NCBI GenBank assembly: GCA_938002605.1
Contig: CALLAF010000004.1
Coordinates: 280,108-344,107 of the forward strand
DNA length: 64,000 nt
Direction: 5' to 3'
Source of the DNA: an uncultured Paracoccaceae bacterium
GTDB taxonomy: Bacteria > Pseudomonadota > Alphaproteobacteria > Rhodobacterales > Rhodobacteraceae
Part shown: piece by piece, positions 26,963 through 35,977 of the stretch
Layout of the letters: each line of letters starts with the position of its first letter
Numbering within the stretch: position 1 is the first letter of the stretch
Notes under the pieces: generated by a model
What the model saw: the letters and a program-made list of their open reading frames with translations, nothing else
Databases searched by the model: none
Told to the model about the DNA's origin: nothing
Program-made: the position numbers and the translations under genes

Positions 26963-28138
26963 ATGAAAAGCACCCTTCTTACAACAACTGCTCTGATCGC
27001 CTTTGCTGGCGCGGCAGCTGCTGAAGTAACTTTCTCTGGCTCAGCAACACTGGGCTACAACGACACAACAGTTACATCTACTGTAGCTCTTACATCCAGC
27101 TCACCTGCTTGGACCACAACGAACACCGGTTCTACGCCTGCTGGTTCCGCTCTTGACGACAACCAAGGCTTCTACTGGGATGCAAACGTTGCAGTTACCC
27201 TTTCAGAAGAACTGGACAACGGTCTGACAGCTTCTGCAACTTTCGATTTTGACGTTGCTGACCTGACATTGGGCGACACACTCGAAGCTGGCAGCTACGT
27301 TCTGTCTTTGACATCTGACACAGCTGGCATGTACTTCGGCGACACAGCTTTCGCTGCTGAAACACGCTGGTCCGGTGCTGGCGACATGGAATCAGACAGC
27401 TTCTCCGAAGCAGACGGCGAAACAGTTCTGCGTGGCGACTTTGAAGTTGCTATGGTTGAAGCATCGCTCTCTGTCGTAGTTGCTGACACAAACGGTGCGA
27501 CAGCTCACACAGCATCTGGCGGTTCAGACAGCTTTGACCAAATGTCATTTGGTGCTGCTGCTGACTTCGGTCAATTCACAGTTATCGCTGCATACCAAGA
27601 AGAGGGCGACCTCGGCGGTACAGGTAACGGCGACTACAATGCAGACGAAGTGTTCGGTCTGTCTGTTGGCGCAACATTCGCTGGCGCAGACATCACAGTT
27701 GCATACGCATCTGACGAAACTGCTGGTACAAACTCTACAGGTATCGAAGTTTCTTACCCATTCGGCGACGCGATCACAGCAACAGCTTACTACGTTGCTG
27801 AAGATGACGGCACAGACGAAGACAACTACGGTGTAAACGTTGCTTACGCATCTGGCGCAATCGCAGTTGCAGTAGACTATGACTACGACCAAGGCGTTGA
27901 CAAATGGGGCGTTGAAGGCTCTTACGATCTGGGCAACGGCATCACAGTTCTTGCTGGTGTTCTGAACGAGAACGAAGGCGACGACACTGACTACTACGTC
28001 GCAGGTACATATGACCTCGGTGGCGGTGCAGACCTGTTGGTTTCTTACGGTGTTGACGACGACTTCGACCAAGAAGACGAAATCGGCGCTAACGAATACC
28101 AAGAAGGCGCAACAGTTGAAATTAACTTCACTTTCTAA
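26963..28138 (+). CDS. Porin (Rhodobacter type)
   Basis: A 391-residue outer-membrane porin: signal peptide MKSTLLTTTALIAFAGAAAA, then EVTFSGSATLGYND, a classic first strand of alphaproteobacterial 16-stranded trimeric porins, many short GxxxxxxY strands, and a C-terminal GATVEINFTF ending in Phe. The mature protein is very acidic. Codon use is strikingly biased to ACA, GCT, TCT and GTT compared with the GC-rich neighbours, which fits very high expression. GAGGGA precedes the ATG. A strong hairpin terminator follows at 28164. Probably one of the main permeability channels of the cell. Confidence 0.95.
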   Translation: MKSTLLTTTALIAFAGAAAAEVTFSGSATLGYNDTTVTSTVALTSSSPAWTTTNTGSTPAGSALDDNQGFYWDANVAVTLSEELDNGLTASATFDFDVADLTLGDTLEAGSYVLSLTSDTAGMYFGDTAFAAETRWSGAGDMESDSFSEADGETVLRGDFEVAMVEASLSVVVADTNGATAHTASGGSDSFDQMSFGAAADFGQFTVIAAYQEEGDLGGTGNGDYNADEVFGLSVGATFAGADITVAYASDETAGTNSTGIEVSYPFGDAITATAYYVAEDDGTDEDNYGVNVAYASGAIAVAVDYDYDQGVDKWGVEGSYDLGNGITVLAGVLNENEGDDTDYYVAGTYDLGGGADLLVSYGVDDDFDQEDEIGANEYQEGATVEINFTF

Positions 28139-28163
28139 GCGAAGCTAACGTCTAACTTACGCG

Positions 28164-28197
28164 AGAGCGGCCCTTTGGGGCCGCTCTTTGCGTTTGT
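28164..28197 (+). terminator. Terminator after the porin gene
   Basis: AGAGCGGCCC / GGGCCGCTCT perfect 10-bp stem with TTTG loop and a T-rich tail. Confidence 0.92.
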
Positions 28198-28291
28198 GGG
28201 GTGTGGATCTGCGCATAATTGCTTGTGACCTGCTGCCCCCTTCGCTACATATTTCGTCAATGACAAAGTATCCCGGCAAAGGGGAAATGGT

Positions 28292-28696
28292 TTGACGTCG
28301 ATGACTACACTAATGCGCGCAGGGCTGACGGCCCTGTTAATCGGAACGCTGGCGTCTTGCGGCGGCTCTGTTGCCACCCCTACCCCACGCGGCGCGGAAA
28401 ATGTTGCTGTGAATCGCTATATCTGGGCGGCATCGTTGGATGTTTTGGATTTCCTACCTGTTCAATCCGCAGACCCATTCACGGGCGTGATTTCGACCGG
28501 ATTTGGCACGCCACCTGGCGGCGGCACCGCTTACCGCGCAACCATCCGCGTGATTGATCCCGCACTTGACGCGCGGTCGCTGCAGGTCGCCCTACAAACA
28601 AGTCGCGGCCCCGTGTCGATTGAAACCCAAACCGCAGTCGAGGATGCGATTCTATCACGCGCCCGACAGCTTCGTATTGCCGACGGCGCCCTATAG
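28292..28696 (+). CDS. DUF3576 domain-containing lipoprotein
   Basis: A 134-residue protein recognised as DUF3576 by GAENVAVNRYIWAASLDVLDF, DPFTGVISTGF and the final AVEDAILSRARQLRIADGAL. The N-terminus has a hydrophobic signal ending in a lipobox-like LASC (about residue 23), so it is probably a lipoprotein. The family sits directly upstream of leuS in many alphaproteobacteria, and the order DUF3576/leuS/lptE/holA is seen here. Molecular role unknown; the association with the lptE operon suggests envelope work. A strong terminator separates it from leuS. Confidence 0.9.
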   Translation: MTSMTTLMRAGLTALLIGTLASCGGSVATPTPRGAENVAVNRYIWAASLDVLDFLPVQSADPFTGVISTGFGTPPGGGTAYRATIRVIDPALDARSLQVALQTSRGPVSIETQTAVEDAILSRARQLRIADGAL

Positions 28697-28722
28697 GACC
28701 CGGCATACCGCCCGAATATCAA

Positions 28723-28752
28723 ATGCGCCGGGCCCTTTTGCCCGGCGTTTTC
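28723..28752 (+). terminator. Hairpin terminator between DUF3576 gene and leuS
   Basis: CGCCGGGC / GCCCGGCG stem with CCTTTT loop, followed by TTTTC, 21 bases before the leuS start. Confidence 0.88.
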
Positions 28753-28772
28753 ATTCTTGAAAGACCCGAACG

Positions 28773-31301
28773 ATGACACCCTACACGCCCGCCGATATCG
28801 AAGCGAAATGGCAATCTGCATGGGCTGACGCCCAGACGTTTCTGGCTGTGCGCAGCGAAGATAAGCCCAAATACTATGTGCTAGAGATGTTCCCCTATCC
28901 ATCAGGCCGCATCCACATGGGCCACGTGCGCAACTATACGATGGGCGACGTGATTGCGCGCTACAAGCTGGCAACCGGGCACAATGTGCTGCACCCAATG
29001 GGCTGGGATGCTTTTGGGATGCCCGCCGAAAACGCGGCAATGGCATCGGGCGGTCATCCCAAGGACTGGACCTACAACAACATCGCCGACATGAAAGCGC
29101 AGATGAAACCGCTGGGTTTATCCATCGACTGGACCCGCGAATTCGCGACCTGTGATCCTGAATATTACGGCCAGCAACAGGCTTTGTTCATTGATTTTCT
29201 ATCCAAAGGGCTGATCTACCGCAAAAAAGCGGTGGTGAACTGGGATCCGGCCGATATGACCGTTCTGGCGAACGAACAGGTTATCGACGGTAAAGGCTGG
29301 CGTTCCGGCGTAGAAGTAGAGCGCCGCGAATTGGTGCAATGGTTCTTTAAGATCAGCGACCATTCCGAAGAACTACTTTCGGCGATTGAAAGTCTTGATG
29401 ACTGGCCCGCCAAAGTCAAATTGATGCAGGCAAACTGGATCGGCAAATCACGCGGTTTGCAATTCGCGTTTGAACGTACCGATGGCGGCAAGATTGAAGT
29501 CTACACCACCCGCCCTGACACATTGCTGGGCGCATCATTTGTTGGCATTTCACCGGATCACCCGCTGGCCAAAGAACTGGAAGCCAAAGACGCTAAGGTC
29601 GCCGATTTCTGTGCTGAGTGCCGCAAAGGCGGCACAACCGCCGAAGCCATCGAAAAGGCCGAAAAGCTTGGCTATGATACCGGGCTGAAAGTAAAACACC
29701 CGCTCGATGGGTCCGAATTGCCCGTCTATATCGCGAATTTCATCTTGATGGATTACGGCACCGGCGCGATCTTTGGCTGCCCAGCGCATGATCAGCGCGA
29801 CTTTGACTTCGCGACAAAATACGGGCTGCCGATCACCGCGACATTCCTGCCAGACGCAGATGCAGACACCACGCTGACCGAAGCCTACACCCCTGCGAAA
29901 TCCGAAACGGTTACCTATGTCAAAGGGTTTTCGGGTGAAACGGTCCAGACTGGTGAAGCCGCCGTCGACGCTGCGATCGCCCATTGCGAAGCGAATGGCA
30001 TTGGCGAAGGCGTCACCAAATTCCGTCTGCGTGACTGGGGCCTGTCGCGCCAACGCTATTGGGGCACCCCGATCCCAATCGTCCATTGCGACGATTGTGG
30101 CGCGGTGCCTGAAAAGAAAGAAAACTTGCCCGTTGAGCTGCCATATGATGTGACGTTCGACATCCCCGGCAACCCACTTGACCGCCACCCGACATGGCGC
30201 AATTGCGCATGTCCCGCCTGCGGCAAGCCTGCGCTGCGTGAAACCGATACAATGGATACATTCGTAGATTCCAGCTGGTACTACGCGCGCTTTACCTCGC
30301 CCAATGCCGATACCCCTACCAATGCCGATGACGCCGCATATTGGATGAACGTCGACCAATATATCGGCGGGATTGAACACGCGATTTTGCACCTGCTTTA
30401 TAGCCGCTTCTTTGCACGCGCGATGAACATCACGGGTCACCTGCCAGATAGCGCGATTGAACCGTTCAACGCGCTGTTCACCCAAGGCATGGTTACACAC
30501 GAGATTTACCAAACCATCGGCTCAGATGGCCGTGCGATTTATCACTTCCCCGAAGATGTGACTGACGGGAAACTGGCTGACGGGACCGAGGTTGAAATCG
30601 TCCCATCCGCCAAAATGTCGAAATCCAAGAAAAACGTCGTCGATCCTGATGATATTTTGGCCAAATTCGGAGCCGATACAGCGCGCTGGTTCGTACTATC
30701 CGACAGCCCGCCAGAGCGTGACGTGGAATGGACAGCGTCTGGCGCTGAGGCCACGCATAAACACCTGTCACGCGTGTTCCGTATTGCGGGTGACATCGCT
30801 GCGATGGCTGACGGGGCCAGCACCGGCGACGATGACCTGCTGCGCGCCATGCATAGGGCGATCCATGACGTCACAATGGGCGTCGAAACCTTTGGGTTTA
30901 ACGCAGCAATCGCGAAGCTTTACGGCTTTACCGCGACACTGTCGAAATCCAAAGCAGGCAAAGCCGCCAAATCAGAAGCCATGCGCACCCTTGCGCAGTT
31001 GATGTCACCGATGACCCCGCATCTTTCCGAAGAAATCTGGGCCTTGTTGGGAGGCACAGGTTTGATCGCAACCGCCCCTTGGCCTGTTGCAGACGAGGCG
31101 ATGTTGGTCGAAGATACCGTGACGATGCCAATCCAGATTAATGGCAAACGGCGCGGTGAAATACAGGTCGCAGCCGACGCCAGCAAAGATGCGATTGAAA
31201 CCATCGTCATGGATCACCACGCCGTGCAAAAAGCACTTGATGGCGGCACGCCAAAGAAACTGATCATTGTACCGGGACGGATTGTGAACATTGTCATCTA
31301 A
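28773..31301 (+). CDS. leuS: Leucyl-tRNA synthetase
   Basis: An 842-residue class I aminoacyl-tRNA synthetase of normal length. HMGH (the HIGH box, residues 48-51, within [19 protein letters not shown]) and KMSKS (about residue 614) form the ATP site. The CP1 editing domain (about 215-400) carries the [14 protein letters not shown] and [15 protein letters not shown] motifs used to hydrolyse mischarged tRNA. The tRNA-binding helical C-terminal domain follows, ending [11 protein letters not shown]. The four-cysteine zinc-type module (HCDDCGAVP...CPACG) is also present. It overlaps lptE by 11 bases, so leuS-lptE-holA form one operon. Confidence 0.98.
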   Translation: MTPYTPADIEAKWQSAWADAQTFLAVRSEDKPKYYVLEMFPYPSGRIHMGHVRNYTMGDVIARYKLATGHNVLHPMGWDAFGMPAENAAMASGGHPKDWTYNNIADMKAQMKPLGLSIDWTREFATCDPEYYGQQQALFIDFLSKGLIYRKKAVVNWDPADMTVLANEQVIDGKGWRSGVEVERRELVQWFFKISDHSEELLSAIESLDDWPAKVKLMQANWIGKSRGLQFAFERTDGGKIEVYTTRPDTLLGASFVGISPDHPLAKELEAKDAKVADFCAECRKGGTTAEAIEKAEKLGYDTGLKVKHPLDGSELPVYIANFILMDYGTGAIFGCPAHDQRDFDFATKYGLPITATFLPDADADTTLTEAYTPAKSETVTYVKGFSGETVQTGEAAVDAAIAHCEANGIGEGVTKFRLRDWGLSRQRYWGTPIPIVHCDDCGAVPEKKENLPVELPYDVTFDIPGNPLDRHPTWRNCACPACGKPALRETDTMDTFVDSSWYYARFTSPNADTPTNADDAAYWMNVDQYIGGIEHAILHLLYSRFFARAMNITGHLPDSAIEPFNALFTQGMVTHEIYQTIGSDGRAIYHFPEDVTDGKLADGTEVEIVPSAKMSKSKKNVVDPDDILAKFGADTARWFVLSDSPPERDVEWTASGAEATHKHLSRVFRIAGDIAAMADGASTGDDDLLRAMHRAIHDVTMGVETFGFNAAIAKLYGFTATLSKSKAGKAAKSEAMRTLAQLMSPMTPHLSEEIWALLGGTGLIATAPWPVADEAMLVEDTVTMPIQINGKRRGEIQVAADASKDAIETIVMDHHAVQKALDGGTPKKLIIVPGRIVNIVI

Positions 31302-31776
31302 CTTGCCATCACGTCGCCTTGCTCTGCTTGGGCTTCTCGCCTTGGGTGGTTGCGGGTTTGCGCCTGTTTATGGGAACGGGTCCGGCTTGCGCGATATGAT
31401 CGCATTCGAAACGGATGACAGCGTTGCGGGTTACCGGATGCGTGTGCAGCTTGAACAGCGACTTGGGCAAACATCTGCGGCGCGCTATGTATTGCACGTT
31501 ACACAGTCCCAAGGGCGGCGCGGCGCGGCAATCGCTGACGATGGTGATACGACGCGCTATAACGTGACAGGAACCGCTAGGTGGTCGCTTACCGATAGCA
31601 CGACGGGTCAACGGATCGAAAACGGTGAAGTAGACGCTTTTACCAGCTATTCCGCGACCGGGTCGACAACCGCTACCCAAACCGCCGCGACCGATGCAAC
31701 CGCGCGGCTTTCGGTGATCCTTGCGGACATGATTGCGGATCGCCTTTTAATCCTAGCTCCACGTTTGACGCCATGA
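31291..31776 (+). CDS. lptE: LPS assembly lipoprotein LptE
   Basis: A 161-residue lipoprotein: [21 protein letters not shown] shows the signal peptide and lipobox, with Cys21 as the predicted lipidation site. The GFAPVYG motif after the cysteine is characteristic of alphaproteobacterial LptE. The mature domain alternates strands and helices as in the LptE fold. LptE plugs the LptD barrel and helps insert lipopolysaccharide into the outer leaflet. Its position between leuS and holA is the conserved location in proteobacteria. The start lies inside leuS (11-base overlap) and the stop overlaps holA by ATGA. Confidence 0.93.
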   Translation: MSSNLPSRRLALLGLLALGGCGFAPVYGNGSGLRDMIAFETDDSVAGYRMRVQLEQRLGQTSAARYVLHVTQSQGRRGAAIADDGDTTRYNVTGTARWSLTDSTTGQRIENGEVDAFTSYSATGSTTATQTAATDATARLSVILADMIADRLLILAPRLTP

Positions 31777-32795
31777 AACTAGCGGGGGCGGCGGCAACGG
31801 CCTATTGCCGGAAACCTGATGCGACCCACGCGGGCTTGTTGATTTTTGGTGCAGACCCGATGCGTGTTGCCGAAAAACGGCAGCAAGCAATCGCAGCCCT
31901 CGTTGGACCATCCGGTGAAGAAGAAATGCGGCTCACACGTATGGCCGCCGCTGATTTGCGCAAGGACCCCGCACTGTTGGATGACGCTGTTAAGGCGCAG
32001 GGCTTTTTTCCCGGTCACCGGGTGGCTTTTGTCGAAGATGCCACCGATACGGCGGCCAAGGCGATCACATCGGCCTTAGTGGATTGGAAACCGGGCGACG
32101 CACAGATTGTCGTCACCGCAGCCCAGCTCACCGCGAAATCGGCCCTACGAAAACTGTTCGAAAACCACCGCAACGCGATGGCGATTGGGATTTATGATGA
32201 CCCGCCGTCGATGGCGGATATTGAACTTGGGCTTAAGCATGCAGGTATTGCCCCGCCCGAACGCGATGTCATGGACGCGCTTATGGCGCTTGCCTCATCG
32301 CTAGAACCGGGCGATTTCAGACAAACTTTGGAAAAGGTCAGCCTATATAAAACAGGCGATTCAACCCCGCTTAGCGTGGCCGAAGTGATGTTAAACGCGC
32401 CGCAATCCGCAGAGGTTGATGTTGATGACGTGCTTGAGGTCGTGGCGCTTGGACAGGCGGACAAGCTTGGCCCTGTGCTTAGCAACTTATACGCCCAAGG
32501 GGTCACACCCGTAACCTTGTGTATCGGCGCGATGCGGCATTTCAGGCGCTTGCACGCCGCAGCCTCTGACCCAGGCGGTCCGGCGGCCGGTGTTGGGCGT
32601 TTGCGCCCGCCTGTGTTTGGCCCAAGGCGTGATAAAATCGTCCGCCAAGCCAGCCATTGGGGGCGGCCTAGGTTGGAACGCGCGCTTACCGCGCTGACGG
32701 ATGTGGATCTACAACTACGTTCGGCCAGCACGGCACCGCAAGGGCCCTTGATGGAACGTACACTTTTGCGGCTTGCAATGATGGCGCGTCGCTAA
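31773..32795 (+). CDS. holA: DNA polymerase III subunit delta
   Basis: A 340-residue clamp-loader delta subunit. The N-terminal region (GLLIFGADPMRVAEKRQQAI) is the AAA+-like domain that opens the beta clamp, without a functional Walker motif, as is normal for delta. The lid domain and the helical collar domain, including ALGQADKLGPVLSNLYAQG and a final RTLLRLAMMARR, complete the protein. It starts in an ATGA overlap with lptE, the usual arrangement. A terminator follows. Cytoplasmic, essential in most bacteria. Confidence 0.94.
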   Translation: MKLAGAAATAYCRKPDATHAGLLIFGADPMRVAEKRQQAIAALVGPSGEEEMRLTRMAAADLRKDPALLDDAVKAQGFFPGHRVAFVEDATDTAAKAITSALVDWKPGDAQIVVTAAQLTAKSALRKLFENHRNAMAIGIYDDPPSMADIELGLKHAGIAPPERDVMDALMALASSLEPGDFRQTLEKVSLYKTGDSTPLSVAEVMLNAPQSAEVDVDDVLEVVALGQADKLGPVLSNLYAQGVTPVTLCIGAMRHFRRLHAAASDPGGPAAGVGRLRPPVFGPRRDKIVRQASHWGRPRLERALTALTDVDLQLRSASTAPQGPLMERTLLRLAMMARR

Positions 32796-32800
32796 ACGAA

Positions 32801-32828
32801 AAAGGCAGGCCCAAAGGCCTGCCTTTCA
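32801..32828. terminator. Bidirectional terminator after holA
   Basis: AAAGGCAGGC / GCCTGCCTTT stem with a short CCAAAG-type loop. It lies between converging holA and the small membrane-protein gene. Confidence 0.85.
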
Positions 32829-32849
32829 TCATGATCGTACGATCAGGAT

Positions 32850-33059
32850 TTAGTCTTCTGATGCAGCTGCTGCGATCAGCAGAGCAGCAATAACACCAAC
32901 AACGATGTAAGTGCTGCTGATAGAAGAGCCAGCTGGTGCTGGTTCTTCAACCATAACAACAGGCGCATCCATGACTGGTTCGGACATGCCGCCAGCGTTT
33001 GCAGAAACAGCGGAAACAGCCAATGCAGCTGTGGCGGCGAAAGTAGTTGTAAGGCGCAT
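32850..33059 (-). CDS. 69-residue exported single-helix membrane protein
   Basis: The start at 33059 gives MRLTTTFAATAALAVSAVSA, a signal peptide. A proline- and acid-rich linker follows (MSEPVMDAPVVMVEEPAPAG), then one C-terminal transmembrane helix (YIVVGVIAALLIAAAA) and a tiny SED tail. Short proteins of this build are frequent in Rhodobacterales and poorly named in databases. It lies 103 bases downstream of the YjbF-type lipoprotein gene on the same strand, so it could be a counterpart of YjbE/GfcA, the small membrane protein of the E. coli yjbEFGH operon. That link is inferred from size, topology and position only. Confidence 0.75.
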   Translation of the reverse strand: MRLTTTFAATAALAVSAVSANAGGMSEPVMDAPVVMVEEPAPAGSSISSTYIVVGVIAALLIAAAASED

Positions 33060-33162
33060 GTCGGTACTCCAATTAATGCACGGGTGGTCTGCCACGTCGT
33101 GGCGATCCACATCGTCCTATTAAATCAGGGCCTAGCGCCAAATCCAAGTGGTTTACTGCGGA

Positions 33163-33816
33163 TCAAAATACGTCGATTTGCAGATATCCCGCGTCAGGAG
33201 AGACCGCTTGCAAGCTGCGCACGACTTTTCCTTGCTGATTTACCCAATAAATGTTGGAAAAAGTAAAGTTTTCTCCCGTGCAGGTTTCTTTGAAACGCGT
33301 GGCGTTGATCGCAATTTCCGCACGGGTGAATGTTTCACTTCCCTCGGAAACGATGCTACATTGCAACAGTTCGGCGGATATGCCGTCTTGATCGGTGATG
33401 TAATCCTGCCGCCGCTCGGCGGTTCCGCCGCCGTTTTTGATCGCTGCCCAAGATTGCGCCACCTCTGCACCCATCAAATCACGCGGCAGCCCGCGGGTGG
33501 CAACGACCAGACCGTTTTCGAATGTCACGCTGACATTGCTTTGACCAATCCATGTGGTGCGGTTGCCATTTTGCGCGGCCTGCACAAGCGACGACCACGC
33601 CTCTTGGTCGCGGATATTCAAACGTACATATTTGCCGGGGTTCGCTTGCATTTCCGTCGCTGGAACGAGCGCATTTGCGGGCGCGGCAGCCGCAGCATCT
33701 TGGCCCGTGACCAAGCCTGCAACGCGCGCGCCAATGCCGCTTGCTCCCTGTTCGCCACAAGATGCTAGCGCCAGAAACGCGCCAAGTACCGCGCCAATCT
33801 TAATCAACTGTTTCAT
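33163..33816 (-). CDS. YjbF/GfcB family lipoprotein
   Basis: A 217-residue lipoprotein; the start at 33816 overlaps the YjbH stop by ATGA and gives MKQLIKIGAVLGAFLALASCG, with lipobox LASC. The conserved body includes TWIGQSNVSVTFENGLVVATRGLPRDLMGA, the YjbF hallmark, and a C-terminal IYWVNQQGKVVRSLQAVSP segment. YjbF (GfcB) works with YjbH (GfcD) and YjbG in production or export of an extracellular polysaccharide. Here it is paired with a YjbH-type gene upstream; no YjbG-type gene is present in the window. Confidence 0.88.
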   Translation of the reverse strand: MKQLIKIGAVLGAFLALASCGEQGASGIGARVAGLVTGQDAAAAAPANALVPATEMQANPGKYVRLNIRDQEAWSSLVQAAQNGNRTTWIGQSNVSVTFENGLVVATRGLPRDLMGAEVAQSWAAIKNGGGTAERRQDYITDQDGISAELLQCSIVSEGSETFTRAEIAINATRFKETCTGENFTFSNIYWVNQQGKVVRSLQAVSPDAGYLQIDVF

Positions 33817-35933
33817 CGCCAGAACCGTCCCCAAGTATCGTTCAGATCATCGTGATGCGCGTCACGCACAATATTGTACAAACGCCCATCGACGTTCAGC
33901 ATTGCGCCACCATCACCAGAACGCGTGCGCAGCGTCGTGCCATAGTCTTTGCGGCTTGGTTGACCCGTCAAGAAATCCTGCGGAATCGTGATGCGCACGC
34001 CTTTATTGTAAGATCCGTCACCAAAATCTTCGTAGTTGACCTCTGTTTGGCTGACATAAGCACTAATTTGAACGCCGTTGTCATATTCGCGGGCCAACGT
34101 GACCCGGCCACCCCAATCCCCTGCAAGGTACCGCCCAATATCGAGTTGCGATTGAAAGCCATCGCCGAAATCGTAATAGGCCGAAACATGCCCAGTCAGG
34201 ACATTATAGTCGTATTCATCAAACCCAAATCCAACGTCGGTGTCGCGTTGCGCAACATAGTTCAGCTCTGCGCCCAATCCAAAGCTGCTTTCAACAGGCT
34301 TCCAAAGCAATTCGGTTGAAACCCCACCATACATGGTTTCAAGGTAGCCCGCGCTGACGCGGCTATAAAGGTCGGTGCCGGGGCGCCCGTAGTGCGTAAT
34401 CGCAAGGCTTTGCAGCACTGGCACGCCGTCATCGCCATAGTATCCGCCATCAGTCCGCACATTTTGTAAATCCGGCGTGCTGTCAGCAACCGGGTCTTTG
34501 CCATCATTGTTCAAAAGGCTTTGCATAATCGCGCCAGAAACCACTGTTTGCGGCGTAATTTGGTAACGCGCGCTCAGCTTAAGCCCACCATCAACCGACA
34601 TCGATCCATCCGTGCTCAGCGAATTTAGCGTGAAATAGGGGCTAATTCCCCAACTAAATGCCGGGGCGCCTGTATCTACCGCCGTGAGGCCAGCATCGCT
34701 ACCTGCGTCTGAAAACTGCGCCCGTTCAAACATCGCCTCAGATGCGCCACCACGGTTTTCCAACGCCTCAAGATCGCTACGCTGGATTGTCGTCGCCGAA
34801 AGCGGGATACCGCGTTGTTCAGGTTCAAGAATAAAAGTCTCAACCGATCCGGGCATAATCTGCGTCATCATCCGTGACACGCGGCCTAAGGCCTGCGCTT
34901 GCGATCGATACCGGGTGTTAACGTAACGCACACGCGCTGTGGTGTCGGTCACCTCAAGACCCGTCAAACGGATCCCTTCGATTTCAAGCAATGCTTGCAA
35001 TGCCGCGCGCAACCCCGCTTCGGGGAGCGCGCTGCGATCCCATGTTTGCGCCGCACGCGCGTTTGCGCTACGCACCTTGATCGGCGCAGGCGCGCCCTCA
35101 ATCCCGCTCATGCCGGGGCGATTATTGGCATTCAAAACGAATGAGGCCGAAAGTGAAACTTCACTGCCGTACAGTGACGCTAGCGCAACCTGCACCCCAT
35201 CAACAGGGCGGTATGTTACGCCAAAATTATATGGGGTTTCCACATCCAAAACCGGGGCATAGGCTTCTTGTGGATAGGCGATTGAAGAATACTCGGCCGT
35301 CACACCCCATTTGTCGTTAATTTGATAAGAGGCCCCACCAAAAAACGCGGCATCCCCGGCAAACCATTGGTCCGTCGCCAGTTGGCCTTCGGGGGTGGTT
35401 TCGTCAAATGTGGGCCGTGTTGGGCGTCCGCCAATTGGGTTATCAAACCCCTCATGCGTGCCCATCGCCCCCCAGCCAAGACCCGCCGTCACCGCCAAAT
35501 TGTCACCGATGGATTTGGTTGCAACCACGTATTCAGATTGGAATCGACCGGGGTTCAGAAAATCGCGCATCCCGATGGCCACCGCTGGCAGATATTCGGA
35601 TTCATTTATCAACCGATATTGCAGGCTAAAAGAGCGTTCAAATTGCCCGTCTTCGATCCCAACGCCTGTGCTGTCATAAAGATCAGTAACCGTGTAGCTC
35701 GCGCTGCCGGAAAGCCGATCGGTCAATTGCCCTGCAAAGTTAAGGCGAAATAATCCATCACGCATAACAATCGTACTCGCGATTTCACCTTCTGGGGCGC
35801 TTTGTGCGATCGGCATATCGACCAGCCCAGGCAGACCAAATTGCCCATAGCTCAGGTCGGTAGTTTGCGCTGAAGCCTGTTGGCCAATCACTGTCATCAA
35901 AGCGGTTGTCGCAAGAAATGCTTTTGCTCGCAT
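33813..35933 (-). CDS. YjbH/GfcD family outer-membrane protein
   Basis: A 706-residue exported protein (signal peptide MRAKAFLATTALMTVIGQQASA) of about the length of E. coli YjbH. YGQFGLPGLVDMPIAQSAPEG at the start, a long series of beta strands with Gly-aromatic patterns and a terminal RFW support an outer-membrane barrel of the YjbH/GfcD (capsule and exopolysaccharide) family. These proteins are predicted to form two barrels that export a polysaccharide. GGAG lies about 12 bases before the ATG. The gene leads a probable operon with the YjbF-type lipoprotein and perhaps the 69-residue membrane protein. Confidence 0.9.
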   Translation of the reverse strand: MRAKAFLATTALMTVIGQQASAQTTDLSYGQFGLPGLVDMPIAQSAPEGEIASTIVMRDGLFRLNFAGQLTDRLSGSASYTVTDLYDSTGVGIEDGQFERSFSLQYRLINESEYLPAVAIGMRDFLNPGRFQSEYVVATKSIGDNLAVTAGLGWGAMGTHEGFDNPIGGRPTRPTFDETTPEGQLATDQWFAGDAAFFGGASYQINDKWGVTAEYSSIAYPQEAYAPVLDVETPYNFGVTYRPVDGVQVALASLYGSEVSLSASFVLNANNRPGMSGIEGAPAPIKVRSANARAAQTWDRSALPEAGLRAALQALLEIEGIRLTGLEVTDTTARVRYVNTRYRSQAQALGRVSRMMTQIMPGSVETFILEPEQRGIPLSATTIQRSDLEALENRGGASEAMFERAQFSDAGSDAGLTAVDTGAPAFSWGISPYFTLNSLSTDGSMSVDGGLKLSARYQITPQTVVSGAIMQSLLNNDGKDPVADSTPDLQNVRTDGGYYGDDGVPVLQSLAITHYGRPGTDLYSRVSAGYLETMYGGVSTELLWKPVESSFGLGAELNYVAQRDTDVGFGFDEYDYNVLTGHVSAYYDFGDGFQSQLDIGRYLAGDWGGRVTLAREYDNGVQISAYVSQTEVNYEDFGDGSYNKGVRITIPQDFLTGQPSRKDYGTTLRTRSGDGGAMLNVDGRLYNIVRDAHHDDLNDTWGRFWR

Positions 35934-35977
35934 AATCGGTACTCCGTACTGTCGTTAGGCGTGTCTACCGCGCCGCA

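Noticed and set aside
29550..30512. Long antisense open frame (320 codons) inside leuS
   Set aside because: It lies opposite an intact, well-recognised leuS, has no family-like motifs and reflects the GC-rich third-position pattern of the real gene.
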